Below are positions 51,684 through 61,077 of a stretch of 64,000 nucleotides of DNA, in pieces (the stretch's first letter is position 1; every line of letters begins with the position of its first letter). Position numbers and translations under genes: made by a program. The stretch comes from Bin87 sp965203985 (GTDB taxonomy: Bacteria > Chloroflexota > Dehalococcoidia > Lucifugimonadales > UBA3495), in contig CBDBDS010000012.1 in NCBI GenBank assembly GCA_965203985.1, positions 1 through 64,000 of the forward strand, read 5' to 3'. The notes beneath the pieces are model-generated. The model made no database searches and was not told the origin of the DNA. It worked only from the letters and a program-made list of their open reading frames with translations.

Positions 51684-53216
51684 ATGACGCCTTCCGCTGA
51701 AATCGTTTTGCTCAACGGGAAATTTCCCGTCGGAGTGGGCAACCGTACGGCGCTGGCCGTAGCCGGCGGACTGGTCGTGGCGATTGGGGACGACCGTGAA
51801 ATCCGCCGCCTGGCGACGCCGAAGTCGACCATTCTGAACTGCGGCGGCCGCACCGTGATCCCGGGCATCGTCGATGCACACTGCCACCTGTTGGCAACCG
51901 CCGCCATCGGCCTGCGGGTGGACTGCCGGCCGGCTGTAACGCGCGATGTCGCCGCAATTGTCCGCGCGCTGCGCAACTCCGCTGCCTCCAAAGACGGTTG
52001 GATACGAGGCCACGGGTACGACGACTCTCCCTTCGGCTTGGGCCGGCATCTGAACCGCCACGACCTGGACCGCGTTGCCACGGACCGATCCGTGCGGGTG
52101 GACCACCGCTCCGGACACGCCTGTGTGTTGAACAGCCGCGCACTGTCTTGCGTCGGCATCGACTGCCGGACACCGGACCCGCCGGATGGGGCGATCGCTA
52201 GGGATGACGACGGCGAGCCGACCGGCCTGCTGCTGGAGATGGACGATTGGCTGCGGGACCGCGCCCGAGAATCCGAGGATCCGTCACCGGGGCAGATTCG
52301 GCAGGCTGTTCGTGATTTGGGCGACAGGTTGCTGGCCTACGGCATTACCGCCGTCACGGACGCTGGGGCGAGCAACGGCCTGGAACGTTGGCGGTACTTC
52401 GAGGAGACAACGGCCGACGGCACGTTGCCCCTGCGGGTGACCATGATGGCCGGCTTCCACCGGTTGGAGGAAATCCAGGCGGCCGGCCTGGGTTACGGGG
52501 CCACCACCAACGGGGGTGCGCTGGTCTTGGGCAATGCCAAGATCATGCTCACCGCGTCGACCGGGCAACTGCGCCCCGACCCGGCTCAGTTGGCGGAGAT
52601 GGTGGCGCACGCCCACGGACTTGGATTTCCCGTGGCCATCCACGCGGTGGAGCGCGACGCCATCGTCGCGTCGGCTTTGGCAATCAGCGACGCTCCTCCG
52701 CTTATCGCTGACGACGGCAGCCGCATCCTCGACCGCATCGAGCACTGCGCCGAGTGTCCGCCCGACGTTCTCGAGCTGGTAGCCCAGAGCGGCGCTATGG
52801 CGGTGCCCAATCCGGGGTTTTTGCACTACGACGGCGAGCGATACCTCAGTACCGTTTCAACCGATTTGTTGCCGCACCTCTACCCGGTGGGAGCGCTGGT
52901 CGCTCGGGGAATTTCCACCGCTCTGGGCTCCGACGCACCGGTTATCGAGCCCAATCCGTGGGCGTCGATGGCAGCCGCGCTGTCTCGCCAATCGGCCGGC
53001 GGGACTGATATCGGAGGGATGGAAGTGCCGTCGGCGGCCGAGGCCCTGGCGCTGCACTCCGGTCAACGGCGCATTGCGCCGGGAATGCCGGCGGACATGG
53101 CGGTGGTGGAACCTGACCCGTTGGCTATCCCGGCGGCGGAGCTACCCCTGGTTCGCGCCGCGGCGACCATAGTTGCCGGCCGTCTGGTTTGGCGCGACGA
53201 GCCACTCAGTCGATAA
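51684..53216 (+). CDS. YtcJ-type amidohydrolase
   Basis: The 510-residue protein is an amidohydrolase of the composite-barrel group: N-terminal beta part IVLLNGKFPVGVG, metal motif VIPGIVDAHCHLLAT, GWIRGHGYDD, DAGASNGLER, IHAVERDA, RIEHCAECPPDVLEL, and the terminal Asp in LGSDAPVIEPNPWASM, with PADMAVVEPDP at the end. It hydrolyses an unknown amide or cyclic imide. It ends 11 bases inside the aspartic-protease gene, convergently. Confidence 0.9.
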   Translation: MTPSAEIVLLNGKFPVGVGNRTALAVAGGLVVAIGDDREIRRLATPKSTILNCGGRTVIPGIVDAHCHLLATAAIGLRVDCRPAVTRDVAAIVRALRNSAASKDGWIRGHGYDDSPFGLGRHLNRHDLDRVATDRSVRVDHRSGHACVLNSRALSCVGIDCRTPDPPDGAIARDDDGEPTGLLLEMDDWLRDRARESEDPSPGQIRQAVRDLGDRLLAYGITAVTDAGASNGLERWRYFEETTADGTLPLRVTMMAGFHRLEEIQAAGLGYGATTNGGALVLGNAKIMLTASTGQLRPDPAQLAEMVAHAHGLGFPVAIHAVERDAIVASALAISDAPPLIADDGSRILDRIEHCAECPPDVLELVAQSGAMAVPNPGFLHYDGERYLSTVSTDLLPHLYPVGALVARGISTALGSDAPVIEPNPWASMAAALSRQSAGGTDIGGMEVPSAAEALALHSGQRRIAPGMPADMAVVEPDPLAIPAAELPLVRAAATIVAGRLVWRDEPLSR

Positions 53217-53568
53217 CCACGTCGCCGCCTTCCCACATTTGCACGGTCAACGTTCTGCCTTCGATCAGGTTTGTACCCAGCAAGAATTGGTCTGCAGATT
53301 CCATTACTTGAACTGTGCGCTCCCCTCCTTCCCAAAGCACAGTCGCTTCATAGTGGTGGTATGAGTTCGTTTGCCCATCTGCCAGCATCACCTCGATTAG
53401 GCCATACAACCGCAATCCCATTTCCCGGATTGTATCCGCCGGCAATGTAAGGTCTCCGTTAAACCCAGTGTCAACGACTACTTCTTGACGCCAGCGGTGA
53501 CCATTGTCGCCCATGACAATGACCGCAACAATTGGATCCAAGTTCCGGTTGACGTAACCGAAAATCAC
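53206..53568 (-). CDS. Clan AA aspartic protease (retropepsin-like)
   Basis: The 120-residue single-domain protein has the catalytic signature VVVDTGFNGDLTLPADTI (Asp-Thr-Gly), the flap-like strand IEVMLADGQTNSYHHYEATV, and the second hydrophobic-hydrophobic-Gly block FLLGTNLIEG. A dimer would form one active site. Such small proteases often follow a short antitoxin-like gene in Cyanobacteria and Chloroflexota; here the upstream gene overlaps by 4 bases (ATGA). Confidence 0.85.
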   Translation of the reverse strand: MIFGYVNRNLDPIVAVIVMGDNGHRWRQEVVVDTGFNGDLTLPADTIREMGLRLYGLIEVMLADGQTNSYHHYEATVLWEGGERTVQVMESADQFLLGTNLIEGRTLTVQMWEGGDVVID

Positions 53569-53837
53569 GGCCGGTTTCGGTGGCGTGCACCCACCATTTT
53601 GACGGCGGCTGGGTAACCGACCCTCAAGGTGAAGAACAGGGTGGGTAATGGATGCCTTGCCCGCATTTTTTGGTTGGCAGCGACAATGCTATCTGCGATC
53701 TCATAATCGCCGGTTTCGACGTCCAACGCCAAATAGCGGCCGTGTTCATGCGGTTCCAGCTTGTGCCGCAGCTCTGCATCGTAGATGGCGTGGGCGCGGG
53801 TGGCCAGATCGCTGCGCTGGTGTTTCCCGGTTGCCAT
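53565..53837 (-). CDS. Small partner protein of the aspartic protease (antitoxin-like)
   Basis: The 90-residue protein from ATG 53837 (MATGKHQRSDLATRAHAIYD) has helices and the strand HEHGRYLALDVETGDYEIAD, followed by VAANQKMRARHPLPTLFFTL. This shape (a short beta motif followed by a lysine/arginine-rich helix) is seen in small proteins that pair with clan AA proteases. Its stop overlaps the protease start by 4 bases. An antitoxin-like or substrate role is inferred. Confidence 0.65.
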   Translation of the reverse strand: MATGKHQRSDLATRAHAIYDAELRHKLEPHEHGRYLALDVETGDYEIADSIVAANQKMRARHPLPTLFFTLRVGYPAAVKMVGARHRNRP

Positions 53838-53931
53838 TGTCTTCCCCTTACCCAATTTAGCGCGGCGGTGAAGGACTGCCGGCTTCAGCGCCTACGCCGG
53901 AGCCGGCAATATCAACGTCTGCTGGGATCAT

Positions 53932-54819
53932 TCAGTGCCCCACGCGGTCCTGGAATTCCCGCTCGGTGGTGGCTGCTTCCACGGCCTGGTACTCGGGCAG
54001 GCTGATCAGCGCCTCCACCTCGGCCCGGCGCTGGGCAACCTCCGCGGCTCCGATGCCGATGTGGCCGGTATCCCGCAGGCTGGTGTACGCCTGCTGAATG
54101 CCCTGCACCGCCGCGATGGCCGGCGTGGTGGCGTAGATGATGACCTTGTATCCCAACTCTTCGTATTCCTGCACCGTGATGTCGTCGGTGCCGGCGATGA
54201 CCAGCAGCGGCACGTCGGGGACGCCGGCGCGGAAGGTCGCCAAATCTTCCCGCTGACGCACGCCCCGGGGCATGACCACGTCCACTCCCAGGTCACGCAG
54301 GGCGTTGCCTCTTCGGATGGCATCTTCCATGTCGCCCTCGACGGCGGTGAAGGAGTCGGTGCGGCCGATGATCAGGAAATCGGGGTCGCTGCGGGCCTCC
54401 AGGGCGTAGCGCATCTTTTCCAGGAACTCGTCGATGGGGATAACGTGCTCCAGGCCGGCGTGGTACGACGCCCGCTTGGGGAACACCTGGTCTTCGATGT
54501 GGATGCCGGAGATGCCGGCACGCTCGAAGGTGCGCACCGTGTGCATGGTGTGGACCGGATCGCCGTAGCCGGCGCCGGCGTCGCAGATCACGGGCAGCGG
54601 CACTGATTTAGCGACACGCTGGGCGACGTCGACCTGCTCGGTCAGCGTCATCAACGGCTCGGTGACGGCCAGGTGGGCGCCGCTCATGTAACCGCCCACG
54701 TACACGGTATCGAACCCCAGGGACTGCACCACGCGCGCGGACATCGGATCGTAAGCGCCGGGCGCGAGTATCGTTTCGCCGGCGGTTAAGCGGTTTTTCA
54801 GGTCGGAACGCAGAGACAT
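53932..54819 (-). CDS. Isocitrate lyase/PEP mutase superfamily protein
   Basis: The 295-residue TIM-barrel protein from ATG 54819 (GGAGG upstream) has the Mg site CDAGAGYGDPVHTMHTVRTF, GIHIEDQVFPKRASYH and IIGRTDSF. The catalytic Lys-Arg-Cys-Gly-His loop of 2-methylisocitrate lyase is replaced by PKRASYHAG, so the Cys is absent; activity resembles oxaloacetate decarboxylase or C-C hydrolase members. It is a relative of the gene at 17895. Confidence 0.88.
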   Translation of the reverse strand: MSLRSDLKNRLTAGETILAPGAYDPMSARVVQSLGFDTVYVGGYMSGAHLAVTEPLMTLTEQVDVAQRVAKSVPLPVICDAGAGYGDPVHTMHTVRTFERAGISGIHIEDQVFPKRASYHAGLEHVIPIDEFLEKMRYALEARSDPDFLIIGRTDSFTAVEGDMEDAIRRGNALRDLGVDVVMPRGVRQREDLATFRAGVPDVPLLVIAGTDDITVQEYEELGYKVIIYATTPAIAAVQGIQQAYTSLRDTGHIGIGAAEVAQRRAEVEALISLPEYQAVEAATTEREFQDRVGH

Positions 54820-54937
54820 TTGAATACACCTCCGGTCGGGCAGGGAAGATGGTTGGTATCGCGCCGCAAAGCGTACCATACCAGGGCCCGACTCATGGCC
54901 CGGGTACCGGTGTGTCCACCGGGTTACCGACTCCGCG

Positions 54938-55762
54938 CTAGATGGGGAATGCCCGTTCCAGCGCCTCACGCTGGTCAGCGGTCAGGCTCCACCCTGAGGC
55001 CGCGCAGTTGGCCTCCGTTCTCTCTACGCTGTTGGATTTGGGGATGGCGATGATCCGCTCCTGATCGGACACCCAATTCAGCGCGACCTGGGCCGCCGTT
55101 TTCCCGACATTGCCGGCAACTTCTTCCAGCACGTCGTTGTCACGGTTTCTGCCCAGCGCCCGGCGCAGGCGGCCGCCCCGGTTGCCCACCAGCGCCCCTT
55201 CATGCAAGGGCGAATACGCTATCACCGTGATGTCGTTCCGCCGACAGTAGGGGATCACGTCGCGCTCCGCGCTGCGGCGGCGCAGGTTGTACAGGATCTG
55301 GTTGGAGACGATGGGCACGTTGGGCATGGCTGCCTGGGCTTCCCGCATCTCGTCCACGGAAAAATTGCTGACGCCGACGTGCGTTACCGCGCCGTCGGAT
55401 ACCAGCCGGGCCATGGCGCGCATGGTTTCGGCAATCGGCACCCGGGGGTTGGGCCAGTGGATTTGGTACAGGTCGATGCGGTCCACGGCCAGCAAACGCA
55501 GGCTTTTCTCGGCCGCCTTGAGCACTTCGTCGTAGCGCAAATGGCTGCCCAGAACCTTCGTCGCCACGATGACCTGATCGCGGATACCGCTAATCGCCTC
55601 GCCCACCGCCGCCTCGGTGCGGTACATCTCGGCGGTATCGATCAGGTTTGCGCCCAGTTCGACCCCGCGCCGCAATGGTTCGGGTCCGCCGGAGTATCGC
55701 CAGGTGCCCAGGCCAATCTCGGGGACCATCAGGTCCGACGATCCCAGGGGTTCGTAGTTCAT
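54938..55762 (-). CDS. Aldo/keto reductase
   Basis: The 274-residue TIM-barrel NADPH oxidoreductase has NLIDTAEMY with the active-site Asp and Tyr, the VIVATKVL lysine, DLYQIHWPNPRVP with the His, and GVSNFSVDEM, then IAIPKSNSVERTEAN for cofactor binding. Substrate unknown. It lies upstream of the PEP-mutase family gene in the same direction, with 118 bases between. Confidence 0.92.
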   Translation of the reverse strand: MNYEPLGSSDLMVPEIGLGTWRYSGGPEPLRRGVELGANLIDTAEMYRTEAAVGEAISGIRDQVIVATKVLGSHLRYDEVLKAAEKSLRLLAVDRIDLYQIHWPNPRVPIAETMRAMARLVSDGAVTHVGVSNFSVDEMREAQAAMPNVPIVSNQILYNLRRRSAERDVIPYCRRNDITVIAYSPLHEGALVGNRGGRLRRALGRNRDNDVLEEVAGNVGKTAAQVALNWVSDQERIIAIPKSNSVERTEANCAASGWSLTADQREALERAFPI

Positions 55763-55819
55763 GCCGATTGCTTCCTCGTTTCGGTATCCGGTGTTGAGTT
55801 CGAGGGATGGCCCGAGCCA

Positions 55820-57661
55820 CTACCCGGTGACGTTGAGTTGCACCTCGGCGATCTTCCGGCCGGACTCGTAAATGTAAATCCAGTATCGACCCGCACCCCA
55901 ACGCAACGGGGGGATCGGTCCCACCGAGAGCCACTGGGTGCCGCCGGCGAACCCTGATTCGAACTGTACAGGTACTCGAAGCCGGCTATTGGTGAAACCA
56001 TCCTCAAAATACTCGACCACCTCGAATTGCAGTTGCTTGGGATCCCCGGAGATCGAGTAGGAGTATTTGAGCGTCAGGTAAACCCAACCCTCCACATCCG
56101 AGGTCGAAAATTCGTTGATCGGCTGACCGTCCACGCTCAGCGCGACGTAAGCCTGGTCAACGCGCCCGTTGACTGCCGGCAGGGACGGATCTACCGGGGC
56201 TGGATCGGGGACTCCGTCGACCACGGTGGACGTCCGGCCCCGGTACCACTGGTCCCAGATGTGCTCCAGGTCAGGTTGCATCTGCATGCCTCCGGACCGG
56301 ATCCACTCCACGCGGATATCGGTCTCGGTGAACTCCTGCTGTGACGGATAGGATGGGTCTCGCGCCAGCCGGGCGTACAGCGCCCGCCAAGCCTGGAGGA
56401 ACCGTTCTTCGCCCAATTGGCGATACAACGCCAGCAACAGCCGCTCGCCCAGGTAGTAGTTGCAACGCCACAAGCCCGGATCTGCCTGCGCCTCCTCGAC
56501 GTCGTCCGGTGACCGGAGTTCGAGTTCGCTGAGGGACGACGCGCCGTCGCAGGGATAGTTGGTCGACTCCAGGGGAGCGCCGGCGGTGACATGGCGGGCG
56601 TAGGTCGCGGCTAAATCGGCCCCGCCTTCGGCGAGCCAAACGGGTTCCGCATAGAGGTAATAGTGCGCGATCTCGTGAAAAACGGCATGGGGCGCGAATT
56701 CCGGTTTGGAGTTGTCATCGATCTCCGGCAACAGCGTGACGTGCGTCTGGTAGTTGGTGCCGGCCGCCACTCCCGCAACGTAGTCGGTGACATGGATCAC
56801 GATGGCCGGGCTTGGGAAATCGGCATCGAACATTTCCTCGAAAACGGGCACCGCCGCTTGGGCGACGTCCATCACCGGCGAACCGGCCGGAGTGGGTCCG
56901 GAGCGCAATATCGCGATGGGTACAATCGACCCGCTCCGGTTGGTTGCGGTTCCCAGTTCCACGTTGAGGGTTCCGGGGTCGGCCACTGTCGCGTCGAATT
57001 CGGGCGACAGGAACCGGGAACGTTCGTAGAGTACCGCCACAATCGCGGCTTCGGCAGTGGTCAGACCGTCACGGAACCAGCCCGCGCTGGCGAGCTGGGC
57101 CAATCGTTCCGGTCTGTCCCGGGCCATGCGTTGCAGGGACAGTAATGCGGTCAAATCCATCGGTCGCAGGCCGTTTTGGAATTCGTCGGACGCCAGCAAC
57201 GCGCTCAAGGCCTCGGGCGCGTCGAGACCCACGTTGACCATGCGTTCGGCAGCGTTGAATTCGTCCACGGTCTGCAAGCCGTCCGCAATCCAACTGACGC
57301 TGCGTATCTGAGCGACGGCAACGGGATTGGCCTGTTCCGCGAATTCCCAGTTTCGCACCTCGGCAAAGCTGAAGGCTGGAGGCCCCGGGGTCGCTGTTGG
57401 AGGTTGGCGCGGTATCGCCGTGACCGGAGGCGATGGGGAGGTTGCCGGCCGCTCGGTGGGCGCGGCGGTGGCCGGCCGCGGGGTCGCAGTGGGCGCAGCC
57501 CCGGTTTCCGGCGATGCGGCGACTCTCGCCAGGGCCGCATCGATGGTCGCCTGCAGGTCAACGTCAGGTGGCTCGGTTGCCGGAGCGCCGCCAAAGAAGC
57601 AGCCGACGGAGGCCATCACCCCCACCAAGCCAAGAACCAACCAGGTCGGTGGATAACGCAT
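55820..57661 (-). CDS. Lipoprotein gluzincin-type metallopeptidase
   Basis: The 613-residue product from ATG 57661 has a lipoprotein signal (WLVLGLVGVMASVGC; lipobox Ser-Val-Gly-Cys) and a Pro/Thr/Ala linker (about residues 40-95). The domain then holds the zinc motif AVFHEIAHYYLYAEPVWLAE, where the two His and the downstream Glu form a gluzincin site (about residues 329-345). A beta-sandwich with GRYWIYIYESGRKIAE ends the protein. It is a cell-surface protease or peptidase. The SDR gene diverges from it. Confidence 0.85.
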   Translation of the reverse strand: MRYPPTWLVLGLVGVMASVGCFFGGAPATEPPDVDLQATIDAALARVAASPETGAAPTATPRPATAAPTERPATSPSPPVTAIPRQPPTATPGPPAFSFAEVRNWEFAEQANPVAVAQIRSVSWIADGLQTVDEFNAAERMVNVGLDAPEALSALLASDEFQNGLRPMDLTALLSLQRMARDRPERLAQLASAGWFRDGLTTAEAAIVAVLYERSRFLSPEFDATVADPGTLNVELGTATNRSGSIVPIAILRSGPTPAGSPVMDVAQAAVPVFEEMFDADFPSPAIVIHVTDYVAGVAAGTNYQTHVTLLPEIDDNSKPEFAPHAVFHEIAHYYLYAEPVWLAEGGADLAATYARHVTAGAPLESTNYPCDGASSLSELELRSPDDVEEAQADPGLWRCNYYLGERLLLALYRQLGEERFLQAWRALYARLARDPSYPSQQEFTETDIRVEWIRSGGMQMQPDLEHIWDQWYRGRTSTVVDGVPDPAPVDPSLPAVNGRVDQAYVALSVDGQPINEFSTSDVEGWVYLTLKYSYSISGDPKQLQFEVVEYFEDGFTNSRLRVPVQFESGFAGGTQWLSVGPIPPLRWGAGRYWIYIYESGRKIAEVQLNVTG

Positions 57662-57766
57662 GATCGAAAGTATAGAGTTCCCGGGGGCCATGTGCTATCA
57701 GGTACGCTATAATCGCCGCCATTGGGTTCAAGGCGCGACGCAAACTTCACCAGGAGAGTTGCTGAC

Positions 57767-58519
57767 ATGGGCAAGCTGGACGGCAGGGTAGCACTGATAA
57801 CCGGGTCGGGCCGCAACATCGGCCGGGCCACGGCGCTGATGATGGCCTCCGAGGGAGCCAACATCGTGGTCAACGCGCGCAGCAACCGCGATGAGGCGGA
57901 GGCGACCGCAGCCGCCGTTGAGGAGTTGGGCGTGAAGGCTCTGCCCGTTCTCGCCGACGTTTCGCAGAAAGACCAGGTTGACGCCATGATCGATGCCGCC
58001 ATGTCCACGTTCGGGCACATCGACATCCTCGTGAACAACGCCGCCATCCGGCCGCACCAGCCCTTCACCGAAGTGACGGTGGAAGACTGGGAGCATGTGC
58101 GCGGCGTAGTCCTGGATGGCGCTTTCTACACGACGCGCGGCGTCATCCAGCAGATGGTGGACAACGGTTTTGGGCGCATAGTGTTCCTGACCGGAGATGG
58201 GGCGTTCCGGGGCAGCCCGCTGCGTGCTCACGTGTCGGCGGCCAAGATGGGAATAGTGGGCATGGCCCGCAGCCTCGCCTCGGAGTTCGCGGGCAACAAC
58301 ATCCGAGTCAACGTCGTGTCCCCGGGCAGCATCGACACCAGCCGCGCCAACCCGGAATGGTACGCCGGCCGGGTGCCCGACTCCTCCGGCATTCCCCTGG
58401 GCCGACAGGGCAAGCCCGATGAGATCGCATCGACGGTGACGTTCCTGTGCACGGACGACGGCGGTTTCATCACCGGCCAGACTATCCACGTGAACGGGGG
58501 ACAGGGCTTCTTCGGCTGA
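57767..58519 (+). CDS. SDR-family protein with an altered catalytic site
   Basis: The 250-residue Rossmann protein has the cofactor motif TGSGRNIGRATALMMASEG and ILVNNAAIRPHQP. Where SDRs have Ser and YxxxK, this protein has LTGDGAFRGS (Gly at the Ser position) and HVSAAK (Val at the Tyr position, with His just before and Lys kept). It ends GGQGFFG, like FabG. It may be a non-canonical reductase or a dead enzyme. ATG 57767 has CAGGAG upstream. A terminator follows at about 58546. Confidence 0.88.
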   Translation: MGKLDGRVALITGSGRNIGRATALMMASEGANIVVNARSNRDEAEATAAAVEELGVKALPVLADVSQKDQVDAMIDAAMSTFGHIDILVNNAAIRPHQPFTEVTVEDWEHVRGVVLDGAFYTTRGVIQQMVDNGFGRIVFLTGDGAFRGSPLRAHVSAAKMGIVGMARSLASEFAGNNIRVNVVSPGSIDTSRANPEWYAGRVPDSSGIPLGRQGKPDEIASTVTFLCTDDGGFITGQTIHVNGGQGFFG

Positions 58520-58546
58520 CCTGCTGCGCGGCCGGGGCTACCACCA

Positions 58547-58577
58547 TCAAAAAGAACGGCTCCAATCGGAGCCGTCC
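58547..58577. terminator. Terminator between the SDR gene and tRNA-Gly
   Basis: GAACGGCTCC (58554-58563) pairs with GGAGCCGTCC (58568-58577) around AATC. On the minus strand the stem is followed by TTTTTGAT, so it terminates the tRNA transcript; on the plus strand it may also help end the SDR transcript. Confidence 0.85.
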
Positions 58578-58590
58578 TGATTTGTGCAAG

Positions 58591-58666
58591 TGGAGCGGAA
58601 GACGGGATTCGAACCCGCGACCTTCTCCTTGGCAAGGAGACGCTCTACCACTGAGCCACTTCCGCC
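58591..58666 (-). tRNA. tRNA-Gly (anticodon GCC)
   Basis: The minus strand folds into a full 76-base cloverleaf: GGCGGAA acceptor, D-loop AGTGGTAGAG, anticodon loop CTTGCCAAG with anticodon GCC, variable AGGTC, T-arm GCGGGTTCGAATCCCGT, and acceptor partner ending TCCGCTCCA. The 3' CCA is encoded. A terminator follows. Confidence 0.97.
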
Positions 58667-58883
58667 GGGCGTTATTGCCTACTGTGATCGTACCATAGGC
58701 CCGGAACGGATGTAAAGGAATACAGTGCGAAATGCCCCGCGCATCACCGCTCAAAAACGGCTCTTGAAACCGTCTGTGAGACCGGCGCGGGTCAACTTGA
58801 CCCCCAATTTGCCCTGTGCTTTACTTGCCCAACCGTCGCGCCGATTTTTCTGGCACACCAGGCGCTTTCCCCGAGGGTAATCC

Positions 58884-59047
58884 ATGCACTTCGGCATGTT
58901 CATGCAGTTTGAAACCCGCAACTGCGCGAGGAGCTCGGGCTGGACGGCGTCGTCGCGGAGCTCAACGCCGGCGGCATGATCCCCCACGACGTGGTAGTAC
59001 GGAACATCCGCCTGTTGACCGAAAAGGTCATGCCGGCATTCAGGTGA
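58884..59047 (+). pseudogene. Luciferase-like oxidoreductase, internally deleted remnant
   Basis: ATG 58884 starts MHFGMFMQFETR, the typical start of an LLM flavin oxidoreductase. After 12 codons the homology jumps into another frame, LREELGLDGVVAELNAGGMI and IPHDVVVRNIRLLTEKVMPA, which is the extreme C-terminus of the same family. About 300 central residues are missing. It lies just before the 2-hydroxyacid dehydrogenase gene. Confidence 0.8.
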
Positions 59048-59086
59048 GCCGGCCCGGCACGATTGAATTGACGAGGTGCCCAACCC

Positions 59087-60076
59087 ATGAAAGTCGCTGT
59101 CCTCGATGACTACCAGAGCGTTGCCTTCAGCATGGCCGATTGGTCGAGCCTGCCCGATGGCATAGAGGTAACCTTCTTCAGCGATCACTTGGCAGACGAG
59201 GATGCGCTGGCGGCGCGCCTGGCGGACTTCGACATCGTCATGGGTATGCGGGAACGGACCGCATTTCCGCGCTCCCTGCTTGAGCGGCTGCCGTCGTTGC
59301 GCTGCCTCATCACCACCGGCGCACGCAACGCCTCGTTCGACACCGAGGCGGCCACCGACCTGGGTATCACCGTTTGCGGGACGCCCGGCGAGGGCGAAGG
59401 TCCCACCGAGCTGACCTGGGGCCTGATCATCGGCCTGATGCGCCGCATCTCCGAAGAGGATAGGGCCACCCGCGACCAGGGCAAGTGGGGTATCCACGTG
59501 GGCCACGGGCTGCGGGGGAAGACGCTGGCGCTGCTGGGCCTCGGGCACATCGGCTCGCTGGTGGCCCGCGTCGGCAACGCTTTTGACATGCGGGTCATCG
59601 CCTGGAGCCAGAACCTCACGGCGGAGCGCGCTGCTGAGTGCGACGCCACCCTGGTCGACAAGGACACCCTGTTCTCGGAAGGCGACGTCGTGTCCGTCCA
59701 CGTCCGCCTCAGCGACCGCACGCGCGGACTGGTGGGAGCCCATGAAATCGGCCTGATGAAACCGTCGGCGATCCTGGTGAACATCTCCCGCGGCCCCATC
59801 GTCGACGAGCCGGCCTTGGTGGATGTGCTCCAGCGAAAGGCCATTGGCGGCGCGGCGTTGGACACTTTCGACGTGGAACCTCTGCCTGCTGATCACCCCT
59901 TCCTGACCCTGGACAACACGCTGATCACTCCCCACGTGGGGTACGTCACGCAGGAAGGGTATCGCGCCTTCTACTCCGGCGTGGTTGAGAACATCCGCGC
60001 CTTCGCCTCGGGAGAGTCGATCCGGGTCATCAACCCCGACGTGCTTCAGTCGCCCAATCTACGCGGCCCGGTCTAA
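59087..60076 (+). CDS. D-2-hydroxyacid dehydrogenase family protein
   Basis: The 329-residue NAD(P) oxidoreductase has the Rossmann motif TLALLGLGHIGSLVARVGNA, a substrate loop TTGARNASFD, the catalytic Arg in LVNISRGPIVDEPAL, the Glu in ALDTFDVEPLPADHP and the His in LITPHVGYVT. It reduces 2-keto acids or oxidises 2-hydroxy acids. The preceding base is a remnant of a flavin oxidoreductase. It is followed 29 bases later by the quinone reductase gene. Confidence 0.92.
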   Translation: MKVAVLDDYQSVAFSMADWSSLPDGIEVTFFSDHLADEDALAARLADFDIVMGMRERTAFPRSLLERLPSLRCLITTGARNASFDTEAATDLGITVCGTPGEGEGPTELTWGLIIGLMRRISEEDRATRDQGKWGIHVGHGLRGKTLALLGLGHIGSLVARVGNAFDMRVIAWSQNLTAERAAECDATLVDKDTLFSEGDVVSVHVRLSDRTRGLVGAHEIGLMKPSAILVNISRGPIVDEPALVDVLQRKAIGGAALDTFDVEPLPADHPFLTLDNTLITPHVGYVTQEGYRAFYSGVVENIRAFASGESIRVINPDVLQSPNLRGPV

Positions 60077-60105
60077 AGCCGGCTGCGCATCAGGAGAATG
60101 CCCCA

Positions 60106-61077
60106 ATGAAAGCCCTGCGCATCGAGGAATACGGCAGCGTCGAAGTGCTGGAGTGGAAGGAAACTCCGGAGCCTACGCCCAGCCCCCACCAGGTGCTGAT
60201 CAAGGTCGACGCGGCGGGCGTCAACTACGCCGACATCATGCGCCGCCAGGGCAACTACCCCGGCCCCGACCTGCCGGCCACTTTAGGATTGGAGGCCGCG
60301 GGAACCATCACCGCGCTGGGCTCGGACGTGACCGATGGCCGGCTAGCCGTAGGTCAACGGGTCATGGCCATGGGGCCGCAGGGCCAGGCGGAATACGTGG
60401 CCGTCAATCACAACTTCGTCTTTCCGTACCCGGAGGGCATCGACTCGATTCACGCCGGCGGAATGCCCATCACGTTTCTCACCTCATACCATCTGCTGAA
60501 GACGCGCGGCCAGATGCAGCCGGGCGACACCGTGCTGATCCAGGCCGGCGCCTCCGGCGTGGGCACCGTCGCCATTCAACTGGCCAAGGAGTGGGGCGCC
60601 CGCGTCGTTGCCACGGCCTCTACCCAGGACAAGTTGGACCTGTGCCGGTCACTGGGCGCCGATGTCACCATCAATTACACGGAGACGGACTTCGAGGACG
60701 AGGTGCGGGACATGACCGATGGCCGGGGGGTCGCGCTGGTGCTGGAGTGCGTGGGCGGCCCGGTGCTCGAAAAGTCGGTGCGCTGCGTCGCATCGTACGG
60801 GCGAGTCGTCAGCTATGGCAACGCCAGCGGACAGCCGGCCAACCTGGCGGCTGCGGACATCACCACTCTCAACCGCTCCGTGATCGGGTTCAGCATGGGC
60901 CGGTCGCCCATTGGCTCCCTGGACCATCAGGGCGCGATGGATGACCTGGTTCCCATGATCATCGATGGTCGGCTCAAGCTGATCGTCGACCGCATCATGC
61001 CGATGTCGGAGGCGGGAAATGCCCATCTGCACCTGGCCTCGCGGGGCACTCGGGGCAAGGTGATCCTGACCCCGTGA
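60106..61077 (+). CDS. NADPH:quinone oxidoreductase (MDR family)
   Basis: The 323-residue zinc-free medium-chain protein has AAGVNYADIMRRQGNYPGPD, LGLEAAGTITALGSDV, the NADPH motif LIQAGASGVGTVAIQLAKEW, and VVSYGNASGQ. It lacks the zinc ligands, as do quinone oxidoreductases. It starts 29 bases after the hydroxyacid dehydrogenase and overlaps the methyltransferase start by 4 bases (GTGA), so the three form an operon. Confidence 0.9.
   Translation: MKALRIEEYGSVEVLEWKETPEPTPSPHQVLIKVDAAGVNYADIMRRQGNYPGPDLPATLGLEAAGTITALGSDVTDGRLAVGQRVMAMGPQGQAEYVAVNHNFVFPYPEGIDSIHAGGMPITFLTSYHLLKTRGQMQPGDTVLIQAGASGVGTVAIQLAKEWGARVVATASTQDKLDLCRSLGADVTINYTETDFEDEVRDMTDGRGVALVLECVGGPVLEKSVRCVASYGRVVSYGNASGQPANLAAADITTLNRSVIGFSMGRSPIGSLDHQGAMDDLVPMIIDGRLKLIVDRIMPMSEAGNAHLHLASRGTRGKVILTP

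Noticed and set aside
59985..60944. 319-codon plus frame over the hydroxyacid dehydrogenase and quinone reductase
   Set aside because: It is a shifted frame of two conserved genes with typical GC-rich shadow composition.
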